Origin: Pseudomonas gingeri
Lineage (GTDB): Bacteria; Pseudomonadota; Gammaproteobacteria; Pseudomonadales; Pseudomonadaceae
NCBI RefSeq assembly: GCF_013386115.1
Contig: NZ_JACAOR010000005.1
Coordinates: 124,001-188,000, forward strand
Length of the DNA stretch: 64,000 bases
Reading direction: 5' to 3'
The notes beneath the pieces were generated by a model, which saw only the letters and a program-made list of their open reading frames with translations, was not told the DNA's origin and did no database searches. The position numbers and the translations under genes are program-made. Below are positions 56,017-64,000 of the stretch, piece after piece. How positions within the stretch are numbered: the stretch's first letter is position 1; every line of letters starts with the position of its first letter.

Positions 56017-56490
56017 TCAGACGCAATGCAGGCTCTTCACCTTGCCATTCGTGTCCAGATGCCCCAACGGCACCCGTGGCTCGACGGCGCTCGACAGCAC
56101 GATCGAGGTCTTGCTGAAACCGAACTGGGCAATCCGGTTGATCAATTCTTCCAGCTCTCCCATCGAGCCCACCGCCGCCTGCATGATCACGCAGGGATCG
56201 CCGGTCACCCGATGGCATTCGGTGATCTGCGGGATCTGCGCCAGGTCGTCATAGACCTGTTGCCTGCCGTGCTGGTTGAGCCGCAACTCGATCACGCACT
56301 GGATCGGCAGGCCGATCTTGGCCATGTCCACCTTGGCCTGGTAGCCGGTGATCACACCGCTGCTCTCCAGCTTGGCCACCCGCTCGGCCACCGCCGGGGC
56401 GGAAAGGTTGACCTTGCGCGCCAGTTCGGCGAAGGAGGCGCGGCCGTTTTCCAGCAGGGCACCGAGGATCAAACGGTCGTACTTGTCCAT
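56017..56490 (-). CDS. Lrp/AsnC family transcriptional regulator
   Basis: 157 residues: helix-turn-helix (MDKYDRLILGALLENGRASF, AELARKVNLSAPAVAERVAK) and RAM domain (IGLPIQCVIELRLNQ.., HRVTGDPCVIMQAAVGSM). It is divergent from the DMT exporter at 56649, with a 158-base shared region. Regulator and exporter arranged this way commonly form a ligand-induced export switch for amino acids or related metabolites; that link is inference. Confidence 0.92.
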   Translation of the reverse strand: MDKYDRLILGALLENGRASFAELARKVNLSAPAVAERVAKLESSGVITGYQAKVDMAKIGLPIQCVIELRLNQHGRQQVYDDLAQIPQITECHRVTGDPCVIMQAAVGSMGELEELINRIAQFGFSKTSIVLSSAVEPRVPLGHLDTNGKVKSLHCV

Positions 56491-56648
56491 CTACAAGACC
56501 TCTGGATCGCGAGCTTTCGAAAGCACGGTTTATACCCGTGATATCCATGTTTTAGAAAGTGTACCGGCCTGATAACGCGGTTTTGTAACTTATTATTTGT
56601 CGATGGCCTTTCTAGAATAACGCTCCCTTGTCCTGCCCTGAGCCGTCC

Positions 56649-57539
56649 ATGCCTGCCCCACGCCGTTTTCCGTTACCGCTGATCGGTGCCTTCTTCGCGT
56701 TGTATTTCATCTGGGGTTCGACCTACCTGGGCATTCGTATCGGCGTGGAGTCCTGGCCGCCGCTGATGATGGGCGGCATTCGCTTCGTGATCGCCGGCAG
56801 TCTGCTGTACGCCTATCAGCGCTGGCGCGGCGTGCCGGCGCCGACCTGGCGGCAATGGAAAGCCGCGGGTGCCATCGGCGTGCTGCTGCTCAGTTTTGGC
56901 AACGGCGCGGTGACCCTGGCCGAACACACAGGCGTGGCTTCCGGTGTCGCCGCGCTGACGGTGGCCACGGTGCCGCTGTTCACCCTGCTCTGCGGCTATT
57001 TCTGGGGCGCGCGCAATACCGGCCTGGAATGGGCGGGGATTGTGCTGGGCCTGATCGGCATCGCCCTGCTGAACATGGGCTCCAACCTGCAAAGCAGTCC
57101 GTTTGGCGCTGTCCTGTTGTTGCTGGCCGCGGCGACCTGGGCCTTCGGTTCGGTGTGGAGCAAGCATCTGCCGCTGCCCCCCGGCGGCATGGCCAGTGCG
57201 GCGGAAATGCTGGTGGGTGGCGTGGTCCTGCTGCTGGCCAGCTTGGTCAGGGGCGAGCGCATGACCCAGATGCCCTCGACCGAAGGCTGGCTCGCGCTGC
57301 TCTACCTGATCGTCTTCGGCTCCATCATCGCCTTCAACGCCTACATGTACCTGTTGAAGCATGTGCGCCCGGCGGCGGCCACCAGCTATGCCTACGTCAA
57401 CCCGGCCGTGGCGGTGTTGCTGGGCATCCTGTTCGCCGACGAACACATCGGCTGGCACGAGTGCATCGCCATGGGCGTGATCATCAGCGCCGTGGTGCTG
57501 ATCGGTTTGCCGCAGTGGCGCAAGCCGAAAGAGGCCTGA
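56649..57539 (+). CDS. DMT-superfamily transporter (EamA family)
   Basis: 296 residues from ATG 56649, ten predicted helices in two EamA repeats. Family segments: FALYFIWGSTYLGIRIGVES, PPLMMGGIRFVIAGSLLYAY, and in the second half AAATSYAYVNPAVAVLLGIL followed by FADEHIGWHECIAMGVIIS. It resembles YedA. Likely exports amino acids or small metabolites. An upstream in-frame start at 56628 is less likely. Confidence 0.92.
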   Translation: MPAPRRFPLPLIGAFFALYFIWGSTYLGIRIGVESWPPLMMGGIRFVIAGSLLYAYQRWRGVPAPTWRQWKAAGAIGVLLLSFGNGAVTLAEHTGVASGVAALTVATVPLFTLLCGYFWGARNTGLEWAGIVLGLIGIALLNMGSNLQSSPFGAVLLLLAAATWAFGSVWSKHLPLPPGGMASAAEMLVGGVVLLLASLVRGERMTQMPSTEGWLALLYLIVFGSIIAFNAYMYLLKHVRPAAATSYAYVNPAVAVLLGILFADEHIGWHECIAMGVIISAVVLIGLPQWRKPKEA

Positions 57540-57596
57540 CAGGGTAAACTGCCGCGCATTGCTTCACTGCGCTGACACTTTCCCTATGGTACCTGC

Positions 57597-58937
57597 ATGA
57601 CATTCGCTACTCTCGGCCTGATCGAACCCCTGACCCGGGCCCTGGACACCCTCGGCTACAAGACGCCGACGCCGGTCCAGGCCCAGGCCATTCCCGCCGT
57701 GCTGGCCGGCCGCGACCTGATGGCCGCGGCCCAGACCGGCACCGGCAAGACCGCCGGTTTCGCCCTGCCGCTGTTGCAGTTGCTGACCATGGAAGGACCG
57801 AAGGTCGCCGCCAACTCGGTCCGCTCGCTGATCCTGGTCCCGACCCGCGAACTGGCCGAGCAGGTGCATGAAAGCGTGCGCCAGTACGCCGAGCACCTGC
57901 CGCTGAGTACCTATGCGGTGTATGGCGGGGTCAGCATCAACCCGCAGATGATGAAGCTGCGCAAGGGCGTCGACCTGCTGGTGGCCACGCCGGGGCGCCT
58001 GCTCGACCTGTTCCGCCAGAACGCGCTCAAGTTCAACCAGTTGCAGACCCTGGTGCTCGACGAAGCCGACCGTATGCTCGACCTCGGTTTCCAGGAAGAG
58101 CTGGGCAATATCTACAAGGCCCTGCCGAAAAAACGCCAGACCCTGTTGTTCTCCGCGACGTTCTCCGATGCGATCCGCCTGCTGGCCGGGCAGATGCTCA
58201 ACGATCCGCTGAGTATCGAAGTCAGCCCCCGCAACGTGGCGGCCAACACCGTCAAGCAGTGGGTGGTGACGGTCGACAAGAAGCGCAAGCCGGAACTCTT
58301 CGTGCACCTGTTGCGCAAGCACAAGTGGAAGCAGGTGCTGGTGTTCGCCAAGACCCGCAACGGTGTCGACCAGTTGGTGGAAAAACTCCAGGGCCTGAGT
58401 GTGAACGCCGACGGTATCCATGGCGACAAGCCCCAGGCAACCCGTCAACGGGCGCTGGACCGCTTCAAGGCCAGCGAGATCCAGATCCTCGTGGCCACCG
58501 ATGTCGCGGCCCGTGGCCTGGATATCGAAGACCTGCCGCTGGTGGTCAACTTCGATCTGCCGATCGTCGCCGAGGACTACATTCACCGTATCGGTCGTAC
58601 CGGCCGGGCCGGTGCCACCGGTGAGGCGATTTCCCTGGTGTGTGCCGATGAGGTGAACCTGCTGTCGGCCATCGAGACCCTGACGCGCCAGACGCTGAGC
58701 CGCCGTGAAGAACAGGATTTCGAGCCTGAGCACCGTGTGCCGGAAACCGATGCGTCCGGGCAGGTGGTCAAGAAGCCGAAGAAACCGAAAAAGCCCAAGG
58801 CTGCCGGTGGTGGTGGCAAGCGCAACCTGGGCAAGTGGGTGGACAGCGGCGAGAAACCGGAAGACGTGGCGCCACCGGTCAAGCCGGTGCGCAAGGTGCC
58901 GGTATTCAACACCGGGCCGCGTAAACGCAAGCCTTGA
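57597..58937 (+). CDS. rhlE: DEAD-box RNA helicase, RhlE type
   Basis: 446 residues. Motifs in order: Q motif region (MTFATLGLIEPLTRALDTLG, PTPVQAQAIP), AAQTGTGKTAGFALP, PTRELAEQV, GGVSINPQ, LVLDEADRMLDLGF, LLFSATFSDAIRLLA, VLVFAKTRNG, VATDVAARGLDIEDLP and YIHRIGRTGRAG. The C-terminal tail is Lys/Pro-rich (KKPKKPKKPKAAGGGGKR), probably RNA-binding. Used in RNA remodelling and cold growth. The symbol is by family. Confidence 0.92.
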   Translation: MTFATLGLIEPLTRALDTLGYKTPTPVQAQAIPAVLAGRDLMAAAQTGTGKTAGFALPLLQLLTMEGPKVAANSVRSLILVPTRELAEQVHESVRQYAEHLPLSTYAVYGGVSINPQMMKLRKGVDLLVATPGRLLDLFRQNALKFNQLQTLVLDEADRMLDLGFQEELGNIYKALPKKRQTLLFSATFSDAIRLLAGQMLNDPLSIEVSPRNVAANTVKQWVVTVDKKRKPELFVHLLRKHKWKQVLVFAKTRNGVDQLVEKLQGLSVNADGIHGDKPQATRQRALDRFKASEIQILVATDVAARGLDIEDLPLVVNFDLPIVAEDYIHRIGRTGRAGATGEAISLVCADEVNLLSAIETLTRQTLSRREEQDFEPEHRVPETDASGQVVKKPKKPKKPKAAGGGGKRNLGKWVDSGEKPEDVAPPVKPVRKVPVFNTGPRKRKP

Positions 58938-58949
58938 GGCGAGCCCCCT

Positions 58950-59100
58950 TGTGGGAGCCGGCTTGCCGGCGATTGTGATCTGAAGGTTGATCGTTCCCAC
59001 GCTCCGCGTGGGAATGCCTCCCCGGACGCTCTGCGTCCGCTGCGAATCTGTGACGCGGAGCGTCACGAGCTGCATTCCCACGTGGAGCATGGGAACGATC
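58950..59100. repeat. Half-REP plus paired TGATCGTTCCCACGC repeats
   Basis: 58950-58975 carries GTGGGAGCCGGCTTGCCGGC. 58988-59100 has TGATCGTTCCCACGCTCCGC.. at the left and the inverted ..ACGTGGAGCATGGGAACGAT at the right, with GACGCTCTGCGTC and GTGACGCGGAGCGTCAC hairpins between, i.e. a two-copy inverted arrangement after the helicase gene. Confidence 0.85.
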
Positions 59101-59117
59101 GGTGAATGGCCGCTACT

Positions 59118-60356
59118 TCAGGCCTGCCGCCGCAACCACTCCAGCATCCCTTTCCCCGCCACCCGTCCGCTGGCAAAGCAGGCGGTCAGCAGGTAGCCGC
59201 CGGTCGGCGCTTCCCAATCCAGCATCTCGCCGGCACAGAACACGCCCGGCAACGCCTTGAGCATCAACTGTTCGTCCATGGCTTCGAAAGGAACGCCGCC
59301 GGCGCTGCTGATGGCTTCATCCAGCGGGCGGGTGGCGACCAGTTTCAGCGGCAGGGCCTTGATCGCAGCGGCCAGTCGAGCGGCGTCGGCGAAGCAGGCG
59401 GCATCCGTCAGCTCACGCAGCAACGCCGCCTTGACCCCGTCGATGCCGACCTGGCTGTGCAGGTGCTTGGCCATGGAGCGTGAACCCCGCGGTTTCGACA
59501 GGGCGGCCTGGATCTGTCCCTGGGTCTTGCCCGGCAGCAGGTCGATTTCGATGATCGCCGAGCCGCTCTGGTTGATCTGCTCGCGAATCGGCGCGGACAA
59601 GGCGTAGATCAGGCTGCCCTCGATGCCGCTGGCGGTGATCACGCATTCGCCCAGGCGTGGCACGCTATGTTGCAGGCCGATGGCGACGTTTTTCAGCGGG
59701 GCTCCGGCAAATTTGTCGCGCAGCAGCTCGCTCCAGGCCTCGACTTCAAATCCACAATTGCTCGGCTGCAGCGGGGCGACGGACACGCCTTGTTGTGCCA
59801 GCAACGGCAACCAGGCGCCATCGGAGCCCAGGCGCGCCCAACTGCCACCGCCCAGGGCCAGCAGGGTGGCGTCGGCCTGGACCATGGTTTCACCGTCCGG
59901 GCTGTGGATAACCAGCTTGCCATCCTGCCAGCCCGTCCAGCGATGGCGGGTGTGGATAACTACCCCGGCATCGCGCAGGCGCTTGAGCCAGGCGCGCAGC
60001 AGCGGGGCGGCCTTCATGTCGCTGGGAAAGACCCGGCCGGAACTGCCGACAAACGTAGTTATCCCCAGGCCGTGAATCCACTCGCACAGCTCGTCGGCGC
60101 CAAAGGCCCGCAGCATCGGGGCGATCTGCGGGGCGCGCTCGGCATACCGCGAGAGAAACGCCGGGTAGGGCTCGGAATGAGTGATGTTCATGCCGCCGAC
60201 GCCGGCCAGCAGGAACTTGCGTCCCACCGACGGCATGCCGTCGTAGAGGTCGACCCGGACGCCCGCCTGGCTCAGGACTTCAGCGGCCATCAGGCCGGCG
60301 GGGCCGCCACCGATAATGGCGACGCGGGGAGAGGGGGAGGAGGCTGTACGGGTCAT
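59118..60356 (-). CDS. TIGR03862/BaiN-like flavoprotein
   Basis: 412-residue FAD protein of the HI0933-like group. The dinucleotide-binding motif VAIIGGGPAGLMAAEVLS is at the N-terminus; SVGRKFLLAGVGGMNITHSE, LALGGGSWARLGSDGAW and, at the C-terminus, GVFCAGEMLDWEAPTGGYLL are family blocks. Start chosen at ATG 60356; ATG 60389 is in frame and possible. The physiological reaction is unknown; relatives are described as NAD(P)/FAD oxidoreductases. Confidence 0.87.
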   Translation of the reverse strand: MTRTASSPSPRVAIIGGGPAGLMAAEVLSQAGVRVDLYDGMPSVGRKFLLAGVGGMNITHSEPYPAFLSRYAERAPQIAPMLRAFGADELCEWIHGLGITTFVGSSGRVFPSDMKAAPLLRAWLKRLRDAGVVIHTRHRWTGWQDGKLVIHSPDGETMVQADATLLALGGGSWARLGSDGAWLPLLAQQGVSVAPLQPSNCGFEVEAWSELLRDKFAGAPLKNVAIGLQHSVPRLGECVITASGIEGSLIYALSAPIREQINQSGSAIIEIDLLPGKTQGQIQAALSKPRGSRSMAKHLHSQVGIDGVKAALLRELTDAACFADAARLAAAIKALPLKLVATRPLDEAISSAGGVPFEAMDEQLMLKALPGVFCAGEMLDWEAPTGGYLLTACFASGRVAGKGMLEWLRRQA

Positions 60357-60401
60357 GGCGGGCTGCGAAGTGGCGTGATAGGCGGGCATTCTACGTTTTC
60401 T

Positions 60402-60524
60402 TGTGGGAGTGGGCTTGCCCACGAAGAGCGAAAGCGCGGTTGATCGCTACCATGCGTGGTAAGAATCAACACCGTGTCGTGTCATTCGCGGGCAAGCCCG
60501 CTCCCACAAAGCCCACTCCCACAG
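60402..60524. repeat. REP cluster between divergent/convergent genes
   Basis: TTGTGGGAGTGGGCTTGCCC at the left and ATTCGCGGGCAAGCCCGCTC then GCCCACTCCCACAG at the right: two REP copies facing each other plus an extra half. The nearby gap to 60663 has no further feature. Confidence 0.85.
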
Positions 60525-60663
60525 GGGAGCTGCCGGGCTCATCAGGAGGGCTGTACGAAAAACATACAGCCATCTGTAGCCCTTTCTTTATGCGGTCTGT
60601 AGCGCATTTCACTCAGGTTATCCACAGGCGGTTCCACAGGCATTGTGGGTAAGCGAGCAGGCT

Positions 60664-61584
60664 TCAGTGACAACCTGATGACGTCCAGACCCGCTGCGCA
60701 CTGTGGTGCAGGATGCCGTGGCGCCGCGCCAGGGCCTGGCGGTCCTTGCTGTAGCCGCCGCCGATCACGCCGACCACCGGGATATCCCGGCCCAGGCAAT
60801 GGCGCAGGACCCGTTCATCGCGGGCCGCCACCCCTTCGTCGGTCAGTTTCAGGTAGCCCAGGGCATCGTCCTTGTGCACATCCACTCCGGCGTCGTACAG
60901 CACCAGGTCCGGCTGGTAGAGCGGCAGCAGGTAATTCAGGGCGTCATCCACCACCTTGAGGTAGTCGGCATCGCCCATGCCCATGGGCAGGGGAATGTCC
61001 CAATCGCTGCGGGCCTTGCGCGCCGGGAAGTTTTTCTCGCAATGCAGGGAAACCGTGATGGCTTCGGGAGTGTCTTCAAGGATACGGGCAGTGCCGTCGC
61101 CCTGGTGCACGTCGCAATCGAAGATCAGCACCCTTTCGACACGCCCACTGGCCAGCAGGTAGTGGCTGATCACTGCCAGGTCGTTGAAGATGCAGAAGCC
61201 CGCCGGGTGATCGTAGTGGGCGTGGTGGGTGCCGCCGGCCAGGTGGCAGGCCAGGCCATGTTCCAGGGCCTGTTCGGCGGCCAGCAGCGAACCGCCGACC
61301 GCGCGCACGGTACGCCGGGCCAGGGCTTCGTTCCAGGGCAGGCCGAGGCGGCGCTGGTCCTCGCGGGACAGCTCGCCGGCCATGTAGCGCTCGATATAGC
61401 CGCGGTCATGGGCCAGGGCGAGGATATCCACGGGACAGATCTGCGGGCGCAGCAGCTCCGGGTCGCGGGTCAGGCCGCTGTCCACCAGGTGATCGCGCAG
61501 CAGGCGGAACTTGTCCATGGGGAAACGATGCTCCGGCGGAAACTCCGGGCTGTAGTCATCGTGGTAGATCAAAGGCAACGGCAT
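60664..61584 (-). CDS. Histone-deacetylase-family (acetylpolyamine/arginase-fold) deacetylase
   Basis: 306 residues from ATG 61584 (MPLPLIYHDDYSPEFPPEHR). Zinc deacetylase motifs: GGTHHAHYDHPAGFCIFND, VLIFDCDVHQGDGTARI, and the aspartate in LVLYDAGVDVHKDD; ends with VVGVIGGGYSKD. The bacterial class includes deacetylases of polyamines, acetoin-related and protein substrates; the substrate here is unknown. The frame is open to 62325, but that is upstream read-through in the antisense of the GNAT gene. Confidence 0.92.
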   Translation of the reverse strand: MPLPLIYHDDYSPEFPPEHRFPMDKFRLLRDHLVDSGLTRDPELLRPQICPVDILALAHDRGYIERYMAGELSREDQRRLGLPWNEALARRTVRAVGGSLLAAEQALEHGLACHLAGGTHHAHYDHPAGFCIFNDLAVISHYLLASGRVERVLIFDCDVHQGDGTARILEDTPEAITVSLHCEKNFPARKARSDWDIPLPMGMGDADYLKVVDDALNYLLPLYQPDLVLYDAGVDVHKDDALGYLKLTDEGVAARDERVLRHCLGRDIPVVGVIGGGYSKDRQALARRHGILHHSAQRVWTSSGCH

Positions 61585-61677
61585 GGCGAATTCATGTAGG
61601 AATGAGTGAAGGATCTTATCAGCGCGATACACTTGCGAGCAGGGAAACAGCTTTACAAGGAATCCTGAGGGGGATTG

Positions 61678-62247
61678 ATGGAGCCGATACTGGAACTCGA
61701 GAGCGCACGCCTGTTGCTGCGTCAGTGGCGCGATGACGACCTGCCGGAATTTGCCCGGATGTGCGCCGATCCTCAAGTGATGCGCTATTTCCCGGTCGCG
61801 CTGAGTCGCCTGGAGAGTGCCGCGCTGATCGGTCGGATCCGCGGGCATTTCGCCGAACATGGTTTTGGCCTGTGGGCCCTGGAGCGCAAGGACAATGGCG
61901 CCTTTATCGGCCTGACCGGACTGGCCCATGTCAACTTCGACGCGGCCTTCACCCCGGCGGTGGAAATGGGCTGGCGCCTGGCGCGCGAGCACTGGGGGCT
62001 GGGCTATGCCAGCGAGGCCGCGTGGACTTCCCTGCGCTGCGGTTTCGATCGCCTGGCGCTGGAAGAAGTAGTGGCCTTCACCACCGAGACCAACACCCCT
62101 TCGCAGAAGGTCATGCAGGCCATCGGCATGCACCATGACCCCCTGGGTGACTTCGAACACCCCAGGCTGGCCGCCGATCATCCCTTGCGCAAGCACGTGC
62201 TGTACCGCATCAGCCGCGACCAGTGGCTGGAAACCCTGCACGGATAA
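61678..62247 (+). CDS. GNAT acetyltransferase, RimJ/RimL type
   Basis: 189 residues from ATG 61678. Pattern of the RimJ/L-like GNAT group: LESARLLLRQWRDDDLPEFA, FGLWALERKDNGAFIGLTGL, VEMGWRLAREHWGLGYASEA (acetyl-CoA loop) and EEVVAFTTETNTPSQKVMQA. Acts on protein N-termini or small amines; the target is unknown. Divergent from the deacetylase gene with 93 bases between them. Confidence 0.9.
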   Translation: MEPILELESARLLLRQWRDDDLPEFARMCADPQVMRYFPVALSRLESAALIGRIRGHFAEHGFGLWALERKDNGAFIGLTGLAHVNFDAAFTPAVEMGWRLAREHWGLGYASEAAWTSLRCGFDRLALEEVVAFTTETNTPSQKVMQAIGMHHDPLGDFEHPRLAADHPLRKHVLYRISRDQWLETLHG

Positions 62248-62402
62248 CCCCGGGGTTGGCCGATCCGCTGCACCGCCGCTGATGGCAAACGCGGTATCAT
62301 TCAAGGCCTGTGGCGAGTTGTTCAAGGCTCGGCCATTACAAGCACGGATGGCTTGATATCGTCTTTAAGTGAACTGTATTGCCCTGTGTGAGGAGCGTTT
62401 GA

Positions 62403-63272
62403 ATGAGCCAAGTGCTGGAAGACCTGGTCGACTTGCTGACCCTGGAACCCATCGAGGAAAACCTCTTTCGCGGGCGCAGCCAGGACCTGGGGTTTCGCCA
62501 GCTGTTTGGCGGCCAGGTGCTGGGCCAGTCGCTGTCGGCGGCGAGCCAGACCGTCGAGGAAGCGCGCCATGTGCATTCGCTGCACGGCTATTTCCTGCGT
62601 CCCGGGGATGCCGGCCTGCCGGTGGTGTATTCGGTTGACCGCGTACGCGATGGCGGCAGCTTCAGTACCCGGCGGGTGACGGCGATCCAGAAGGGCCACC
62701 CGATCTTTACCTGCAGTGCCTCGTTCCAGTACGACGAAGAGGGTTTCGAGCACCAGAGCAGCATGCCGCAGGTGGTGGGGCCGGAGAACCTGCCGTCGGA
62801 GCTGGAAATCACCCAGCAACGTGCCCACCTGATCCCCGAGCACATGCGTGACAAGCTGCTGTGCCCGAAGCCGATCGAAGTGCGCCCGGTGACCGAGAAG
62901 GACCCCTACAACCCGCAGCCGTCGGACCCGGTCAAGTACGTCTGGTTCCGCGCCGACGGTGCCCTGGCCGACTCGCCGGCGCTGCACAAGTACCTGCTCG
63001 CCTATGCGTCGGACTTCGGCCTGCTGACCACCTCGCTGCTGCCCCATGGCAAGTCGGTGTGGCAGAAGGATATGCAGGTCGCCAGTCTCGACCATGCCCT
63101 GTGGTTCCACGCCGACCTGCGCGCCGACGACTGGCTGCTGTATGCGATGGACAGTCCCTGGGCCGGCAATTCCCGTGGTTTCTCCCGCGGCAGTGTGTAC
63201 AACCGCGCCGGTGTGCTGGTGGCGTCGGTGACCCAGGAAGGTCTGATCCGGCATCGCAAGGATTGGTCATGA
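62403..63272 (+). CDS. tesB: Acyl-CoA thioesterase II
   Basis: 289-residue double-hotdog thioesterase hydrolysing medium- and long-chain acyl-CoA. Family segments: GQVLGQSLSAASQTVEEARH, FLRPGDAGLPVVYSVDRVRDG, SFSTRRVTAIQKG, and catalytic Asp in VASLDHALWFHADLRADDW; near the end GNSRGFSRGSVYNRAGVLVASVTQEGLIR as two adjoining blocks. Its stop overlaps the start of the HAD gene (ATGA). Confidence 0.95.
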   Translation: MSQVLEDLVDLLTLEPIEENLFRGRSQDLGFRQLFGGQVLGQSLSAASQTVEEARHVHSLHGYFLRPGDAGLPVVYSVDRVRDGGSFSTRRVTAIQKGHPIFTCSASFQYDEEGFEHQSSMPQVVGPENLPSELEITQQRAHLIPEHMRDKLLCPKPIEVRPVTEKDPYNPQPSDPVKYVWFRADGALADSPALHKYLLAYASDFGLLTTSLLPHGKSVWQKDMQVASLDHALWFHADLRADDWLLYAMDSPWAGNSRGFSRGSVYNRAGVLVASVTQEGLIRHRKDWS

Positions 63273-63862
63273 GTCTGTCCGAGGTTCGTCACTGGGTGTT
63301 CGACATGGATGGCACCCTGACCGTTGCCGTGCATGATTTCGCCGCCATTCGCGTGGCCCTGTCGATTCCTCCGGAAGACGACATCCTGACCCACCTGGCA
63401 GCGCTGCCGGCCGATGAGGCGGCGGCCAAGCATGCCTGGTTGCTGGAGCATGAGCGGGATCTGGCCCTGGGCTCGCAAGCGGCGGTCGGTGCGGTGGAGC
63501 TGGTACGCGAGCTGGCCGGACGGGGCTATCGCCTGGGGATCCTGACGCGCAATGCCCGCGAACTGGCCCATGTGACGCTGCAGGCCATCGGTCTGGCCGA
63601 CTGCTTTGCCGAAGCCGATGTGCTGGGCCGCGATGACGCACCGCCCAAGCCGCATCCGGGTGGTTTGCTGAAACTGGCCGAGGCCTGGGACGTCGCGCCG
63701 GCCGAGATGGTGATGGTCGGCGATTACCGCTTCGACCTGGACTGCGGACGGGCGGCGGGGGCACGGACGGTGTTGGTCAACCTGCCGGATAACCCGTGGC
63801 CGGAGCTCACGGACTGGCATGCCGAGGATTGTGTGGCGTTGCGGGAGATGCTGTCGGCTTGA
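63269..63862 (+). CDS. HAD-superfamily hydrolase (phosphoglycolate-phosphatase-like)
   Basis: 197 residues from ATG 63269. Motif I WVFDMDGTLTVAVHDF, motif II LGILTRNARELAH, motif III Lys in APPKPHPGGLLKLAE, and motif IV VMVGDYRFDLDCGRAAGA. Small-molecule phosphatase of the subclass IA type; a phosphoglycolate-like substrate is possible but not shown. Translationally coupled to tesB. Confidence 0.9.
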   Translation: MSLSEVRHWVFDMDGTLTVAVHDFAAIRVALSIPPEDDILTHLAALPADEAAAKHAWLLEHERDLALGSQAAVGAVELVRELAGRGYRLGILTRNARELAHVTLQAIGLADCFAEADVLGRDDAPPKPHPGGLLKLAEAWDVAPAEMVMVGDYRFDLDCGRAAGARTVLVNLPDNPWPELTDWHAEDCVALREMLSA

Positions 63863-63863
63863 G

Positions 63864-63960
63864 GGCCGCATCGCTGGCAAGCCAGCTCCCACATAGGATC
63901 GCATTGTGGCGCCTTGCGCGATCCACCGTGGGAGCTGGCTTGTCGGGGCGCCGCATCGCG
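63864..63960. repeat. REP pair at the right end
   Basis: GCCGCATCGCTGGCAAGCCA with GCTCCCACA and the inverted GTGGGAGCTGGCTTGTCGGG after a spacer; another REP variant (AGCTGGCTTG core) following the HAD gene. Confidence 0.8.
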
Positions 63961-64000
63961 GCGAAGGGGCCGGTCCAGGCAGCACATCCCCCGCCCTTTA

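Overview
The window is a stretch of a Pseudomonas chromosome, most likely from the P. fluorescens group. The evidence is gene content and order (the proA-nadD-rsfS-rlmH-mrdA-rodA-mltB-rlpA / dacA / ybeD-lipB-lipA block, holA-lptE-leuS, the miaB / ybeZ-ybeY-corC-lnt block, thiD-thiE-hemL), a GC-rich coding background (39 of 60 bases G+C in 42181-42240), and many paired REP elements of the pseudomonad GGAGCCGGCTTGCCGGCGAT type. No rRNA, complete tRNA, CRISPR array, integrase or transposase was found.

Layout. 1-1230: a partial DedA membrane protein and a 3-methyladenine glycosylase. 1409-14011: a plus-strand run for proline and NAD synthesis, ribosome silencing and 23S methylation, cell elongation and peptidoglycan processing (PBP2, RodA, MltB, RlpA, DacA), lipoate synthesis, and an S66 LD-carboxypeptidase. 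A MITE-like element lies at about 9571-9706. 14146-20165: minus-strand lytic transglycosylase, a 53-codon arfA with an internal hairpin, holA, lptE and leuS. 20388-31147: an unknown small protein, a YdcF-like protein, lnt-corC-ybeY-ybeZ, miaB, a DUF1820 gene, a Sel1 protein, hemL-thiE-thiD. 31434-35543: a 7TMR-DISM hybrid histidine kinase and an AidB-like acyl-CoA dehydrogenase.

35697-40624 is the standout: a visibly AT-richer five-gene minus-strand operon lying between core genes. It encodes a minimal nucleotidyltransferase, a protein ending in a phosphoribosyltransferase-type PRPP motif, an inositol-monophosphatase-family phosphatase, a radical-SAM-like protein with an atypical CX8CX2C cluster, and a thymidylate-kinase-fold P-loop kinase. 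Two ATGA stop/start overlaps tie the last four genes together. All five point to phosphoryl, nucleotidyl or ribosyl chemistry, so a pathway for a modified nucleotide or nucleoside-like metabolite is the simplest inference. I do not recognise it as a described system.

41184-53404: AMP nucleosidase, an RluE-type pseudouridine synthase, a DUF2788 protein, an Lrp regulator, a possible unannotated small RNA ending at a strong terminator (44568-44597), a DUF6515-like secreted protein, a CDF cation exporter, a YceK-like lipoprotein, HrpB helicase, an EEP-fold hydrolase, a YciC-like membrane protein, a DUF2076 protein and an NYN-domain protein. 53533-56016 is a small accessory patch: a DEDDh exonuclease, a lone BRO-N protein preceded by a leader with a potential pseudoknot, a Phd/RelE toxin-antitoxin pair and several short repeats. 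56017-63862 returns to ordinary genes: Lrp regulator and divergent DMT exporter, RhlE-type helicase, flavoprotein, HDAC-family deacetylase, GNAT acetyltransferase, TesB thioesterase and a HAD hydrolase.
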